Below are positions 34,150 through 42,740 of a DNA stretch of 64,000 nucleotides, in pieces. The position numbers and the translations under genes are program-made. Position 1 is the stretch's first letter. Each line of letters begins with the position of its first letter. Under the pieces are notes generated by a model. The model worked only from the letters and a program-made list of their open reading frames with translations. It had not been told where the DNA came from and made no database searches. Source of the DNA: Treponema vincentii (GTDB lineage Bacteria; Spirochaetota; Spirochaetia; Treponematales; Treponemataceae); contig NZ_CP050497.1 of assembly GCF_018336815.1 (NCBI RefSeq), positions 682,001 through 746,000 of the forward strand, read 5' to 3'.

Positions 34150-36555
34150 ATGGAATTAACACAAGAGTTTATTGACGGTCTTGTTGTGAACGAGATCGAC
34201 ATTATGAAAAAGGTTGCGGAAGAGCTGAATATCAGGATGCAGCAGGTTTCCGCAGTTATCACATTGGTCAACGAAGGGTGTACGATTCCTTTTATTTCAC
34301 GGTATCGTAAAGAAATGCACGGTTCGCTCGATGAAGTTCAAGTTCGGGATTCCGATAAATTGTTTAAATCCTACGTCAACTTGGAAACACGGCGGCTTGA
34401 GATTGTGCGGGGTGTGTTTGCGGCAGGAAAGCTGACTGAGCTGCTCTATGACAACATTATGAAGGCATCAACGCTGGCAGAGCTTGAAGATATTTGGGCG
34501 CCCTTTAAAAAGAAGAAAAAGACACGCGGTATGCTGGCTGTTGAACGCGGTTTGCAGGGCTTAGCGGATTTAATGAAGGAATTGGAGGAAGCGGAGCTTG
34601 TAAAACGGGCGCAGGACTTTGTTAAAACCGATTGCGAAGACGAAACGCTCAATGTGCCGACGGTAGAGGAGGCTCTTGCGGGAGCTTCCGATATTATCGC
34701 CGAAGAAACAGCACAGGATACTGAAAACCGGAAAGCGGTACATGATTTCTTTATGGCAACCGGTATGTTTGAAGTGAAGGGTATCGGGGATGAAGAAGCG
34801 CAGAAAACCTCTGTGTATCAGATGTACTGGGATTATTCCGAAGCGCTGAACCAGATTAAACCGCACCGGGTGCTTGCCATCAACCGCGGAGAGCGTGAAG
34901 GTTTTTTGGAAGTAAAAATCAATGTTGATGTAGACGAAGCGGTCGCACGGGTACAGAGCCGTTCGGTGCAGCACAACAAATACCACACTGAAGCGATTGC
35001 GGACGGTATTGTCCGGCTGCTCAGCCCGGCGGTATTGCGCGAAATCCGCAGCAATTTAGGCGAAGACGCCGACACCCACGGCATTACTATTTTTAGCGAA
35101 AACTTAAAACATCTTTTGATGACGCAGCCGATTAAGGGAACCCGCGTACTCGGCGTAGACCCCGGTATCAGAACCGGCACCAAATGCGCCGCCCTAGACG
35201 AAACCGGCAAGTACCTCGGCTCTTTTGTTATTTACCAGCATAAGGCAGAGGAAGCAAAAGCGGCGCTGCTCAAGGCGGTAAAAGACTATAAGGTACAGCT
35301 CATCGCAGTGGGCAACGGGACAGGCTCTCACGAGGTACAAGAAATTGTGTCCGATGTGATTAAAACGCATTGCCCTGATGTCCTGTTTACGGTAGTTGAT
35401 GAGGACGGAGCCTCTGTGTATTCCGCAGGAGATGTGGCGCGCGAGGAATTTCCCGACTTGGATCTGACCATCCGCGGCGCTATCTCCATCGGGCGGCGCT
35501 TGCAGGATCCCCTTGCTGAACTCGTTAAAATCGACCCTAAGTCTATCGGTGTTGGGCTCTATCAGCATGACTTAAACCAGAAAAAACTTTCAGAAGAGCT
35601 GGATGCGGTTGTCGGTTCGGTAGTAAACAATGTCGGTGTGAATTTGAACACCGCAAGTGCCTCGCTGCTCAAATACGTGTCCGGTATTACGAGTGGATTG
35701 GCGAAAAAAATTGTCAGCCACCGCGAAAAAACCGGCATCTTTACCGACCGGGAGCAGCTTCATAATATCAGCGGTTTGGGACCAAAGACCTTTGAACAAT
35801 GCGCCGGTTTTTTGAAGATACCGGAGAGCGCAAATCCGCTGGATAACTCGTGGGTACACCCCGAAAACTATCCTGCAGCGGAGGTTATCTATCAGATTGT
35901 TCGCAAAAATGAACCGGTAACCAAAGAGGTACGAATGGAGCTGCAGGAAAAGTACCGGCTCGGCGAGCAAACAGTTAGCGACATTATCGAAGAACTGAAA
36001 AAACCGAACCGCGACCCTCGTGAGGACTGCCCCAAGCCGATTATGCAGCAGGGCGTTCTCTTGTTTGAAGACCTTAAACTCGGCATGACCGTTAAGGGCA
36101 AGATCAAAAACGTTGTGGACTTCGGCGCCTTTGTTGACCTCGGTATTAAGGAAACCGCCCTGTTGCACATCTCCGAGATGAGCGACAGCTTTGTTTCCGA
36201 TCCGCTTGAGGCAGTAAAAGTCGGCGATATTGTGGAATGCCGGATTATTGCACTTGATGAAGCGCGCCGCCGTATCTCACTTAGCCGGAAAAGCGAAAGC
36301 GGGGTACAGGGGAAGCTAACTGCAAAGCAAAAGGCGGAAGTAAAAAAGATCACCGTAAAAACCAAGGACGGAAAAACCGTTGCGGTTAAAACCGCCAGTG
36401 GCGCCCCTGCCGTACAGGGAGAAAAACACCTAAGCCACCGTGGTGAGCGGCAACCCGCACTCCGTTCGGAGCGGCGCGTTGCAGAAGCCCGCCCACGGAA
36501 GGACGACGACGGTACAAAGTATAATCCCTTTGCAGCATTCTTTAATAAGAAGTAA
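34150..36555 (+). CDS. tex: Tex-family transcription accessory/RNA-binding protein
   Basis: An 801-residue Tex protein, a nucleic-acid-binding factor of transcription and RNA metabolism. Domains in order: N-terminal helical Tex core (ISRYRKEMHGSLDEVQVR), YqgF/RNase-H-like domain beginning VLGVDPGIRTGTKCAAL (about residue 340), helix-hairpin-helix segment (NLNTASASLLKYVSGI ... ISGLGPKTFEQCAGFL), and an S1 domain (LGMTVKGKIKNVVDFGAFVD ... ALLHISEMSD, about 655-725). A basic tail follows. Length is normal (about 770-800). No Shine-Dalgarno precedes ATG 34150; TATACT at 34137-34142 ends 7 bases before it, which suggests a leaderless message. Confidence 0.95.
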   Translation: MELTQEFIDGLVVNEIDIMKKVAEELNIRMQQVSAVITLVNEGCTIPFISRYRKEMHGSLDEVQVRDSDKLFKSYVNLETRRLEIVRGVFAAGKLTELLYDNIMKASTLAELEDIWAPFKKKKKTRGMLAVERGLQGLADLMKELEEAELVKRAQDFVKTDCEDETLNVPTVEEALAGASDIIAEETAQDTENRKAVHDFFMATGMFEVKGIGDEEAQKTSVYQMYWDYSEALNQIKPHRVLAINRGEREGFLEVKINVDVDEAVARVQSRSVQHNKYHTEAIADGIVRLLSPAVLREIRSNLGEDADTHGITIFSENLKHLLMTQPIKGTRVLGVDPGIRTGTKCAALDETGKYLGSFVIYQHKAEEAKAALLKAVKDYKVQLIAVGNGTGSHEVQEIVSDVIKTHCPDVLFTVVDEDGASVYSAGDVAREEFPDLDLTIRGAISIGRRLQDPLAELVKIDPKSIGVGLYQHDLNQKKLSEELDAVVGSVVNNVGVNLNTASASLLKYVSGITSGLAKKIVSHREKTGIFTDREQLHNISGLGPKTFEQCAGFLKIPESANPLDNSWVHPENYPAAEVIYQIVRKNEPVTKEVRMELQEKYRLGEQTVSDIIEELKKPNRDPREDCPKPIMQQGVLLFEDLKLGMTVKGKIKNVVDFGAFVDLGIKETALLHISEMSDSFVSDPLEAVKVGDIVECRIIALDEARRRISLSRKSESGVQGKLTAKQKAEVKKITVKTKDGKTVAVKTASGAPAVQGEKHLSHRGERQPALRSERRVAEARPRKDDDGTKYNPFAAFFNKK

Positions 36556-36563
36556 AACAAAAA

Positions 36564-36598
36564 AATCCCGATAAAAGAGAGTTTCTTTTATCGGGATT
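36564..36598 (-). terminator. bidirectional terminator between tex and the small lipoprotein
   Basis: AATCCCGATAAAAGA (36564-36578) and TCTTTTATCGGGATT (36584-36598) form a perfect 15-bp stem. The T-run lies on the minus strand (A-run before 36566), so it mainly ends the lipoprotein transcript, though it could serve tex as well. Confidence 0.8.
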
Positions 36599-36657
36599 AG
36601 TTCATTAGAAGACACGTACCCTTTAGATATCTAATGAGTACGCGCAAACAGGTGCGC

Positions 36658-37101
36658 TTACTTTGCAGCTTTTTTTATGTCCGCCGCAGAGGGGCTTGAG
36701 ACTTTCTGCAGTTCGAACTTTGCAGCTCCTGCAAGACTGGGAATACTAAGTTTTTTCGCTAAATCTGCAGAGATATCCAATGTCATCTTTTCGCCTTTTA
36801 ATGTATATGGGAAAGATACTGCATCGGTGTCACCTTTGATAGTTATGTCTTTTTTACCGATAGTGTAAGTCCCTAGTTTTGATGCCGTCAATGTGAACAT
36901 TTTCATTGCAGTGTATGCATTACCGTCGGAATGGAAGCAAAAATACATCTCACCGGGAACAGGTATACTTGCCCCCGTTGCCGTTATTTTTTCTACCTTC
37001 CACACGGTATCGGCTTTCGGCTTACTGCCGCATCCGGTTACCATCATTATTGTACCGAACAGTACAACACACAGAGCCATTGCTGAAACAATCTTTTTCA
37101 T
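36658..37101 (-). CDS. small lipoprotein of unknown function
   Basis: A 147-residue lipoprotein: signal peptide MKKIVSAMALCVVLFGTIMM with lipobox VTGC, then a compact beta-rich domain (WKVEKITATGASIPVPGEMY; YTIGKKDITIKGDTDAVSFP; YTLKGEKMTLDIS) similar in style to lipocalin-like small treponemal lipoproteins. No family was assigned. ATG 37101 follows AAGGAGGAAACA. It is convergent with tex; a 9-bp stem TGTATAGCC/GGCTATACA (37155-37183) lies upstream. Confidence 0.7.
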   Translation of the reverse strand: MKKIVSAMALCVVLFGTIMMVTGCGSKPKADTVWKVEKITATGASIPVPGEMYFCFHSDGNAYTAMKMFTLTASKLGTYTIGKKDITIKGDTDAVSFPYTLKGEKMTLDISADLAKKLSIPSLAGAAKFELQKVSSPSAADIKKAAK

Positions 37102-37351
37102 TGTTTCCTCCTTAAAAGTAATATAGTTATCGCCGATTGTACAAACTGATACGTTGTATAGCCGTTACAGTAAAGGCTATACAGCCGTAAAACGCCGGAC
37201 AATTTGCACGGTAACTTTCTTCCATAATACCTCTCCCCCTTTTAAAAAGTCAAGTAACTTTTATAATTTTTCGCTCAATAGCTTTTTGATTTTATCATGC
37301 GCAGTATGTCAGGATATTGAGTAGATTAAAAATTAAGGTTATAGTTTCGTT

Positions 37352-38389
37352 ATGCGGTCGTATCGCTTTTTATTACTACCAGTTATAATCTTTTTCTTAT
37401 TCTCGCACATAGTTTTGGCACAAGATGCAAAACAGCTTGAAGATTCCGAAAAGGTAAAAAAGTTTCCGGTAAGCGGATTTATTGCTTTTTCGGTCAACAC
37501 CATGATTGCCGAAGGTCACGAATATGTTTGCGATTATGATGCAATAGTAAGTGACCTAAAATGGCCGCTTACGCCTTCGGCCTCGTATACGCTCTATGGC
37601 GGGTTATATCTGCCTAAAGGCATTCACATCGAAGGAAATATTTCGTTTATGCAGCCGATGTCTACCTCCTCCATGACCGATTCGGACTTTGAAGGAATAG
37701 ACGCAATACCTCCACAGACAGGTATCACAAAATTTTCAAAACACAACTGTACGATTGTTGGTGGGTTAAACTGGACAGCAAAACTCGGGTTACAGATGCA
37801 GATGCCGCAATCTGCTGCAATGCGGAAAGTCGGCATTGCAGTGACGATAGAACCAATGCTCAGTTTTTACTCCTCAACAATCAGCTGGCATTCCTACGGC
37901 GGCTATTTGCAATACGCGAAATTGAAACCGAACGGAATGTATGAACCGTGGACTGAAGCATTACCTAAAGTACCGCATACCGGACCGGCAGTATCGTATC
38001 AACAACACGTAATGATGCCTGCAATAGGCATCGGTTTTGAAACAACTTTTCCGCATAACCTGACGCTTTTATCGGACTTTCACCTTACTCCTGATATTAT
38101 GGCTTTGGCAGAAGATATCCACCATGGTCGTAATGTACGATTTGTCGATATTTTGGGCGGGGGCTGGGCAATGCACGGCACTATCCGGTTAAATTGGAAT
38201 TGTCTACCGTTCTTTTCAGTATTCGTTAATCTTTTTTATCAATACTGTATTACAATGGAAGGGTACAGCCTTCTTTATGACAGTATCAAAGCGCCTAAAC
38301 CATATTCCTATACACAGCCCAATACTGCAGGCACTTCTTTACACGGCTGCACCTGCTCAATCGGGTGTACCTTTCGAATAGGCCGATAA
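37352..38389 (+). CDS. omptin-like outer-membrane aspartyl protease
   Basis: A 345-residue protein with signal peptide (MRSYRFLLLPVIIFFLFSHI VLAQ). The mature part resembles the omptin (OmpT/Pla) ten-strand barrel: LKWPLTPSASYTLYGGLYLP matches the first-strand LDW pattern; SMTDSDFEG matches the catalytic loop MxDxDW with the Asp pair; ISWHSYGGYLQY corresponds to the ARGGSYIY strand; GPAVSYQQHVMMPAIGIGFE matches GYKQRFKMPYIGL; and AEDIHHGRNV supplies the catalytic Asp-x-His pair. If active, it would cleave between basic residues at the surface. Omptins are best known from proteobacteria, so its presence in a spirochete is notable. It is just upstream of rpoN, 2 bases apart. Confidence 0.7.
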   Translation: MRSYRFLLLPVIIFFLFSHIVLAQDAKQLEDSEKVKKFPVSGFIAFSVNTMIAEGHEYVCDYDAIVSDLKWPLTPSASYTLYGGLYLPKGIHIEGNISFMQPMSTSSMTDSDFEGIDAIPPQTGITKFSKHNCTIVGGLNWTAKLGLQMQMPQSAAMRKVGIAVTIEPMLSFYSSTISWHSYGGYLQYAKLKPNGMYEPWTEALPKVPHTGPAVSYQQHVMMPAIGIGFETTFPHNLTLLSDFHLTPDIMALAEDIHHGRNVRFVDILGGGWAMHGTIRLNWNCLPFFSVFVNLFYQYCITMEGYSLLYDSIKAPKPYSYTQPNTAGTSLHGCTCSIGCTFRIGR

Positions 38390-38391
38390 CG

Positions 38392-39897
38392 ATGCAACAG
38401 ATGGGGCAAACGCTTGGGCAACGGCTTGAGCAGCGGATGAGTCAAAGTCAAATCCAATCACTCGATGTATTGGCAATGCCGACTGCCGAACTCCGTGAAA
38501 GGATTACAGAAGAGCTTGCTGAAAATCCTGCCTTGGAGCTTGTCCGCGGAACACAGCAGCCCTCTGTGCCGTCAACCGGTCAGACAAAATCAATCGAACC
38601 GACAGATTCATATTACCGCAATGAGCGAACATTGTCAGCGTTTTCGACAGAAGCAAGCGATGCGTTCCAAACTTTTTTGGAAAACATTCCGGCGCCTCAG
38701 CATCAGAGTTTGCAAAGCCATCTTTTGGAACAACTGTTTGTTCTCAAGATCGAGCCGCTTACCGCTTCTTTTGCCGAACGGATTATTGAGAATTTGACAA
38801 ATGACGGTTTTCATGTTGTCCCGCTCAACGAACTTTTTAAAGCGGAGCTCTCTAAAAAAGAAAATGAGAAAGAATATTCTTTTACACGGCATAAAATATC
38901 TCATGCATTATCGGTTGTTCGACGGCTTGATCCTATCGGGTGCGCAACGCAGAATTTTAAGCAATCGCTTTTGGTGCAAGCAAAGATTTTATTTCATGAC
39001 AAGATAAAAATCGATCCCGTTTACGCCTATACTATCGATATATTAGCGCATCATTTTGCCTATTTGGAAAAAGCCCGCCCGTACTCCCTTGTTCGTGCCG
39101 TCAATGAGGATTCAACAATCGCTTATAAATTGACCCAAGAAAATGCAGAGGATATTCTTGCATTGATTGCTTCGTTAAATCCTTTTCCAGGAAGGGCATT
39201 GACAATGGATATAACACCGGATGAATATATTATTCCCACAGCCTTCATCGAACAGAATGATCAGGAATTTACTGTAAGAATAAATAATCTTGAAGTGCCG
39301 CTCCTTACCGTCTCACCCGAATTTCAGGACTTAATAAGCCATACCAAAGATACAGCTGCAAAGACCTACATTAAAGAGCAGATACAAAAGGCAAAGGCTT
39401 TTATTGGGAGTTTAAATCAGCGAGAAAAGACAATTATAGAGGTATTGCGTAAAATAGTGTCAGCACAAGAAGCGTTCTTTTTAACCGGAGATAGACGCCG
39501 ATTGGTTCCACTTACTCAACAGCAGATAGCGAGAGAACTGGATATCCATGAATCTACGGTATCGAGGACGGTTGCCGGAAAATATGTGCAATGCCAATGG
39601 GGTACCTTTGAGATACAATACTTTTTTACTAATTCCGTAGCAGTAAAGCTGCAATCGCAGTCCAATGCTTCTTTGCAATCAGATATTTCCGCATCGCCCG
39701 GGATTTTCGCGACGAGGGAAGGGGTTAAAGATTGTATCAAAGAGCTGCTGACCGAACACGCTGCAAAAGGATCAAAGCTATCGGATCAAAAAATTTCCGA
39801 CTTATTACAGGATAAATACGGTATTGCCGTCGCCCGCCGCACGGTTGCAAAATACCGAAAAGAGCTCGATATCGGCTCATCATATAATAGGACATAG
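38392..39897 (+). CDS. rpoN: RNA polymerase sigma-54 factor
   Basis: A 501-residue sigma-54. Region I is Gln-rich (MGQTLGQRLEQRMSQSQIQS LDVLAMP) with the activator-responsive segment; a core-binding central part follows (IEPLTASFAERIIENLTNDG); the helix-turn-helix is LTQQQIARELDIHESTVSRT VAGKYVQC; and the C-terminal RpoN box ARRTVAKYRKEL recognises the -24 element. ATG 38392 follows the omptin stop by two bases; the longer in-frame start at 38365 lies inside that gene. It needs an AAA+ activator, none of which is in the window. A matching -24/-12 promoter stands in front of hsp20 here. Confidence 0.93.
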   Translation: MQQMGQTLGQRLEQRMSQSQIQSLDVLAMPTAELRERITEELAENPALELVRGTQQPSVPSTGQTKSIEPTDSYYRNERTLSAFSTEASDAFQTFLENIPAPQHQSLQSHLLEQLFVLKIEPLTASFAERIIENLTNDGFHVVPLNELFKAELSKKENEKEYSFTRHKISHALSVVRRLDPIGCATQNFKQSLLVQAKILFHDKIKIDPVYAYTIDILAHHFAYLEKARPYSLVRAVNEDSTIAYKLTQENAEDILALIASLNPFPGRALTMDITPDEYIIPTAFIEQNDQEFTVRINNLEVPLLTVSPEFQDLISHTKDTAAKTYIKEQIQKAKAFIGSLNQREKTIIEVLRKIVSAQEAFFLTGDRRRLVPLTQQQIARELDIHESTVSRTVAGKYVQCQWGTFEIQYFFTNSVAVKLQSQSNASLQSDISASPGIFATREGVKDCIKELLTEHAAKGSKLSDQKISDLLQDKYGIAVARRTVAKYRKELDIGSSYNRT

Positions 39898-39900
39898 CAA

Positions 39901-40771
39901 ATGAAACTAAAAACCATCATTTTCTTTTTTTGCGCTATAGTGTTTACGTCTTTTCTTTTTGCTCAGACGGAAAACACAGTTCTTCCCGATCCCAATAATC
40001 CTGATTGCATTTATGAAAAAGCACAGCTGGGCGAATGCTTTATCCACATGGCAAAAATTACCAACCCTTCAAAGGGTTCCGCTCCGGCGGTTGAAGTGCT
40101 TTTTAATTCCGATTTTAGGTGGGAACCCTGCAGCCCCGATGACGGTTGGGGACGGGAAGGTAAAACATATCGCTACCATGAAGAAGAAGTACCCGGTACC
40201 GCTGTCTTTTTTAGCATCACTAATAAGCTAAACGACGTAACCTATTACCGCATAGAGGGTGTTCATCCGTTCGATTTACCTCTGTATGATGCTCCTGCTG
40301 AAGCGGAAACGCTTCAACGGTTTATTTTCTTTAAATTTACCGCCTACGCAGCGAAGGGAAGAAGCTTTGAAAACTATCTTAATAATTTAATGTGGGCGGT
40401 AGACACCAACACGAAGCTGCTTTACTCGTATGGAATGCCGAGTGATTATAAAAAAATAATCGGAAACAATTATATCCCACAAAACTGGCTGCCTTATGAA
40501 ACACATCCGAATACCGTTGATGCAAAGCTAAAATTTTATGAGTACGATCCTATCGGCTTTATTTCTCTTGAAAAAGACTATAATTTTTTAGGGGTAAAAA
40601 ACAAACGTGCATTTATATGATTGGTGGAATGAATCGGTCGGCGCAGGCTCTTCTATGAAAACGGTAAAACAAAAGCGTTTTATGCCGCGTCTTTCGGACG
40701 ATGCGCTTGAAGACTGGACAGTCCGCGATGTCTCCAAGCCGGTGCGCTCACCTTACCGGCGGCCGTCTTGA
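39901..40771 (+). CDS. exported protein of unknown function, frameshifted near the 3' end
   Basis: A 289-residue secreted protein after correction. Signal peptide MKLKTIIFFFCAIVFTSFLF AQ is clear. The mature domain begins DPNNPDCIYEKAQLGECFIH and is rich in aromatic residues and short strands; no family recognised. As written it stops at 40620 in VKNKRAFI, but the A6 run at 40596-40601 minus one A continues VKTNVHLYDWWNESVGAGSS ... RSPYRRPS to TGA 40771, which reads as authentic coding sequence. It directly follows rpoN (3 bases) in what looks like an omptin-rpoN-exported protein operon. Confidence 0.65.
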
Positions 40772-40865
40772 GGGGAGACTCCTCTGAACCGTTGTTCTCT
40801 TTTGCACCGAAAGCAAACATAGACACGTTTAGCAGTACAAACAGACTGACACACATAGCCTTTTT

Positions 40866-42257
40866 TCAGACATCCTCTAATTGTTTTACAACCGATACGG
40901 TCTTGTTAATAAGTTCTTGCAAACTTACCGTTTTATTTCCCCGTAAATAGGTTATAATTTCATCATCAAAAGGATCCGTCCAGTGCTCTTCGATTCCTCG
41001 TGTGCCTAACTTTGCACCAAGCGCAGCTCCCAGCTGTGCGGCGTTACAATCGACATCTTGACCGCACATTGCAATATAGTGCATAACATCGTTAAAATTA
41101 TCTTTGCCGAAATACAACGCAACCACCTCTGCCGCCGCATTCGGATACGCATGGATCCAGTTATACCGCTTATATTTTTCTTCGCATGCGGCCCATGCCT
41201 CATAAAAATCATTTTTTTTCATACACTGTGCTAATGCAAAGTGAAGCACGGAAGCATATTCCGAATCCTTAGGGATACAGGAGACTGCTTTTTCCAAACA
41301 TCTCCGCATAGGCTCTTCCCCGTATGAAAGGCTGACCAAAACGGCATTAAACACCTCTCCGAGGATTCCATTCCCGTGGTGCGAAATTTCCGCATCGCGC
41401 CATGCAAGTAGTGCAGCCTTATGAGGATTTAACGGGGCTACCTGACCGCATACGGCGCCGCGCATCTGTGCGCCTATCCATTCACGGTACGGATTCCTAA
41501 ACATACCGCTTTCAGGGGGATACATCCCTCTGCGTAAATTATCCAATGCAACCTGTTCGGCAGACCAGCCGCAGGGTATTAACTCCAGCCATTGGTCGGC
41601 AATATCGGCGCTTGTCGGTATCCCCTGCACTTTGCAGCACGCCTCCAGAAATGCTATCTCGTATGTTATATCATTGTTGTAAGTATTCGGGGTACGCACA
41701 TAAGTACGGATTTCGCCGAATTTTTTTTGCAGCTGTGCCGTTGTATATCCCTCAAGCGCCGTTCCCAAGCCTCCGCCGCATAAACGACCGAGCCATGCCG
41801 CCTTTGTTTTATCGTACAACACAGCATTTGGTACTGTTTCTGTGGCTGCTTCGGGAAACTCGATTACTTTTTCATATTCACTAAAGTTTTGATACAGCTT
41901 ACTTTTCCAATAGTCGCTTGAAGTATCGCTCGGACACATAAAAAGGATATTAAATATGCGGGCAGTAATCCTTTGCAGCGCCTTCATATCATTCCGCTTT
42001 AGTGCGGAAAGCCCCTCCGGAAACAATTCCTCCGCGGCACTTACATCGCACCCCAGCGCTTCTATGGACTGGACTGCCGCAATCACCAGGCTTTCAGGAG
42101 CATGAGAGCAGGGCGTATGGCTTGCCCAATACATACGAAGTTGATCGTCCGCCTGCTTTTCAGCAGCATTCGAAGCTGCCCATGTTTGCTCGTCTTCTGA
42201 CAATACCACGGGAACAGCATTTTTTGTTAAATCGTAAATATACTCCCACGCTTTCAT
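40866..42257 (-). CDS. ADP-ribosylglycohydrolase-fold protein
   Basis: A 463-residue protein of the ADP-ribosylglycohydrolase (ARH/DraG) fold. Residues about 150-450 hold the family motifs: KAAWLGRLCGGGLGTALEG, TYNNDITYEIAFLEA (metal-binding block, with Asn-Asn-Asp in place of the usual Asp-Asp-Thr region), HHGNGILGEVFNAVLVSLSY and QDVDCNAAQLGAALGAKLG (second metal site). The N-terminal 140 residues are an extra helical domain. The same type of gene is often placed beside sugar ABC transporters, as here, where it follows lplA after a repeat-rich gap. The altered metal residues leave activity uncertain; a nucleoside or glycoside hydrolase role is possible. ATG 42257 follows GAGGATGAT. Confidence 0.72.
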   Translation of the reverse strand: MKAWEYIYDLTKNAVPVVLSEDEQTWAASNAAEKQADDQLRMYWASHTPCSHAPESLVIAAVQSIEALGCDVSAAEELFPEGLSALKRNDMKALQRITARIFNILFMCPSDTSSDYWKSKLYQNFSEYEKVIEFPEAATETVPNAVLYDKTKAAWLGRLCGGGLGTALEGYTTAQLQKKFGEIRTYVRTPNTYNNDITYEIAFLEACCKVQGIPTSADIADQWLELIPCGWSAEQVALDNLRRGMYPPESGMFRNPYREWIGAQMRGAVCGQVAPLNPHKAALLAWRDAEISHHGNGILGEVFNAVLVSLSYGEEPMRRCLEKAVSCIPKDSEYASVLHFALAQCMKKNDFYEAWAACEEKYKRYNWIHAYPNAAAEVVALYFGKDNFNDVMHYIAMCGQDVDCNAAQLGAALGAKLGTRGIEEHWTDPFDDEIITYLRGNKTVSLQELINKTVSVVKQLEDV

Positions 42258-42420
42258 ATCATCCTCACATCGGCTCTAACTTTATGAAAACATTTTTAGA
42301 AAACATTTTCATAACTCTATATAAAGGATATCCCCGAAATTTCCATCTGTCAAATGTTTTTATCGCCCTTCCAGTTATCGTCCAAACAGCCAAGCCATCC
42401 CTTTTTTCCGTTAGCCCCGC

Positions 42421-42740
42421 AGCCGAAGAATGTACGTCCTGTACTTCTCTGCCGATGTACATCCTTGTTACATCGGCAGAGAACAAGTTTTGTGCCAAAA
42501 CTTGCTACTGATTTATTTCCCGCCCATCCGTGGGCGTTCTGACGACGAGTTCGCGTAGCGAACTCGATACTGCGTGGAACCACCGCCATCCATGGCGGTT
42601 TTGCGCAGCCAACGCTTTTGAAAATAGACGATGCAGATACAAGGAGCCTAGCCGAAATAAAGCGGAGGCGTACTTGTTGTACGTCGAGCATTTATTTCGG
42701 CGTAGCGACAACGCAGATGCGTCGTATATTTTCAAAAGGC
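42421..42740. repeat. dense palindrome cluster in the 480-bp gap after lplA
   Basis: No gene is seen in 42258-42739. The gap holds at least five hairpins: a 16-bp stem with one bulge and loop TCCT (42437-42483), AACAAGTTTTG/AAAACTTG with loop TGCC (42482-42505), CGCCCA-TCCG-TGGGCG (42521-42536), GAGTTCGC-GTA-GCGAACTC (42547-42565) and ACCGCCA-TCCA-TGGCGGT (42582-42599). A larger inverted repeat joins CTTTTGAAAATA (from 42612) to TATTTTCAAAAG (before 42739), enclosing CGAAATAAA/TTTATTTCG. Confidence 0.65.

Noticed and set aside
35892-36560. Long open frame opposite the end of tex
   Set aside because: Ser/Arg-rich antisense shadow of a conserved gene.
37390-37410. TTGGCACAAGATGCAA considered as a sigma-54 promoter
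   Set aside because: Spacing to GC is wrong and it lies within the signal-peptide codons of the omptin-like gene.
42490-42510. TGGCAC on the minus strand considered as a sigma-54 site
   Set aside because: The -12 TTGC element is missing; it is the loop and arm of a hairpin.
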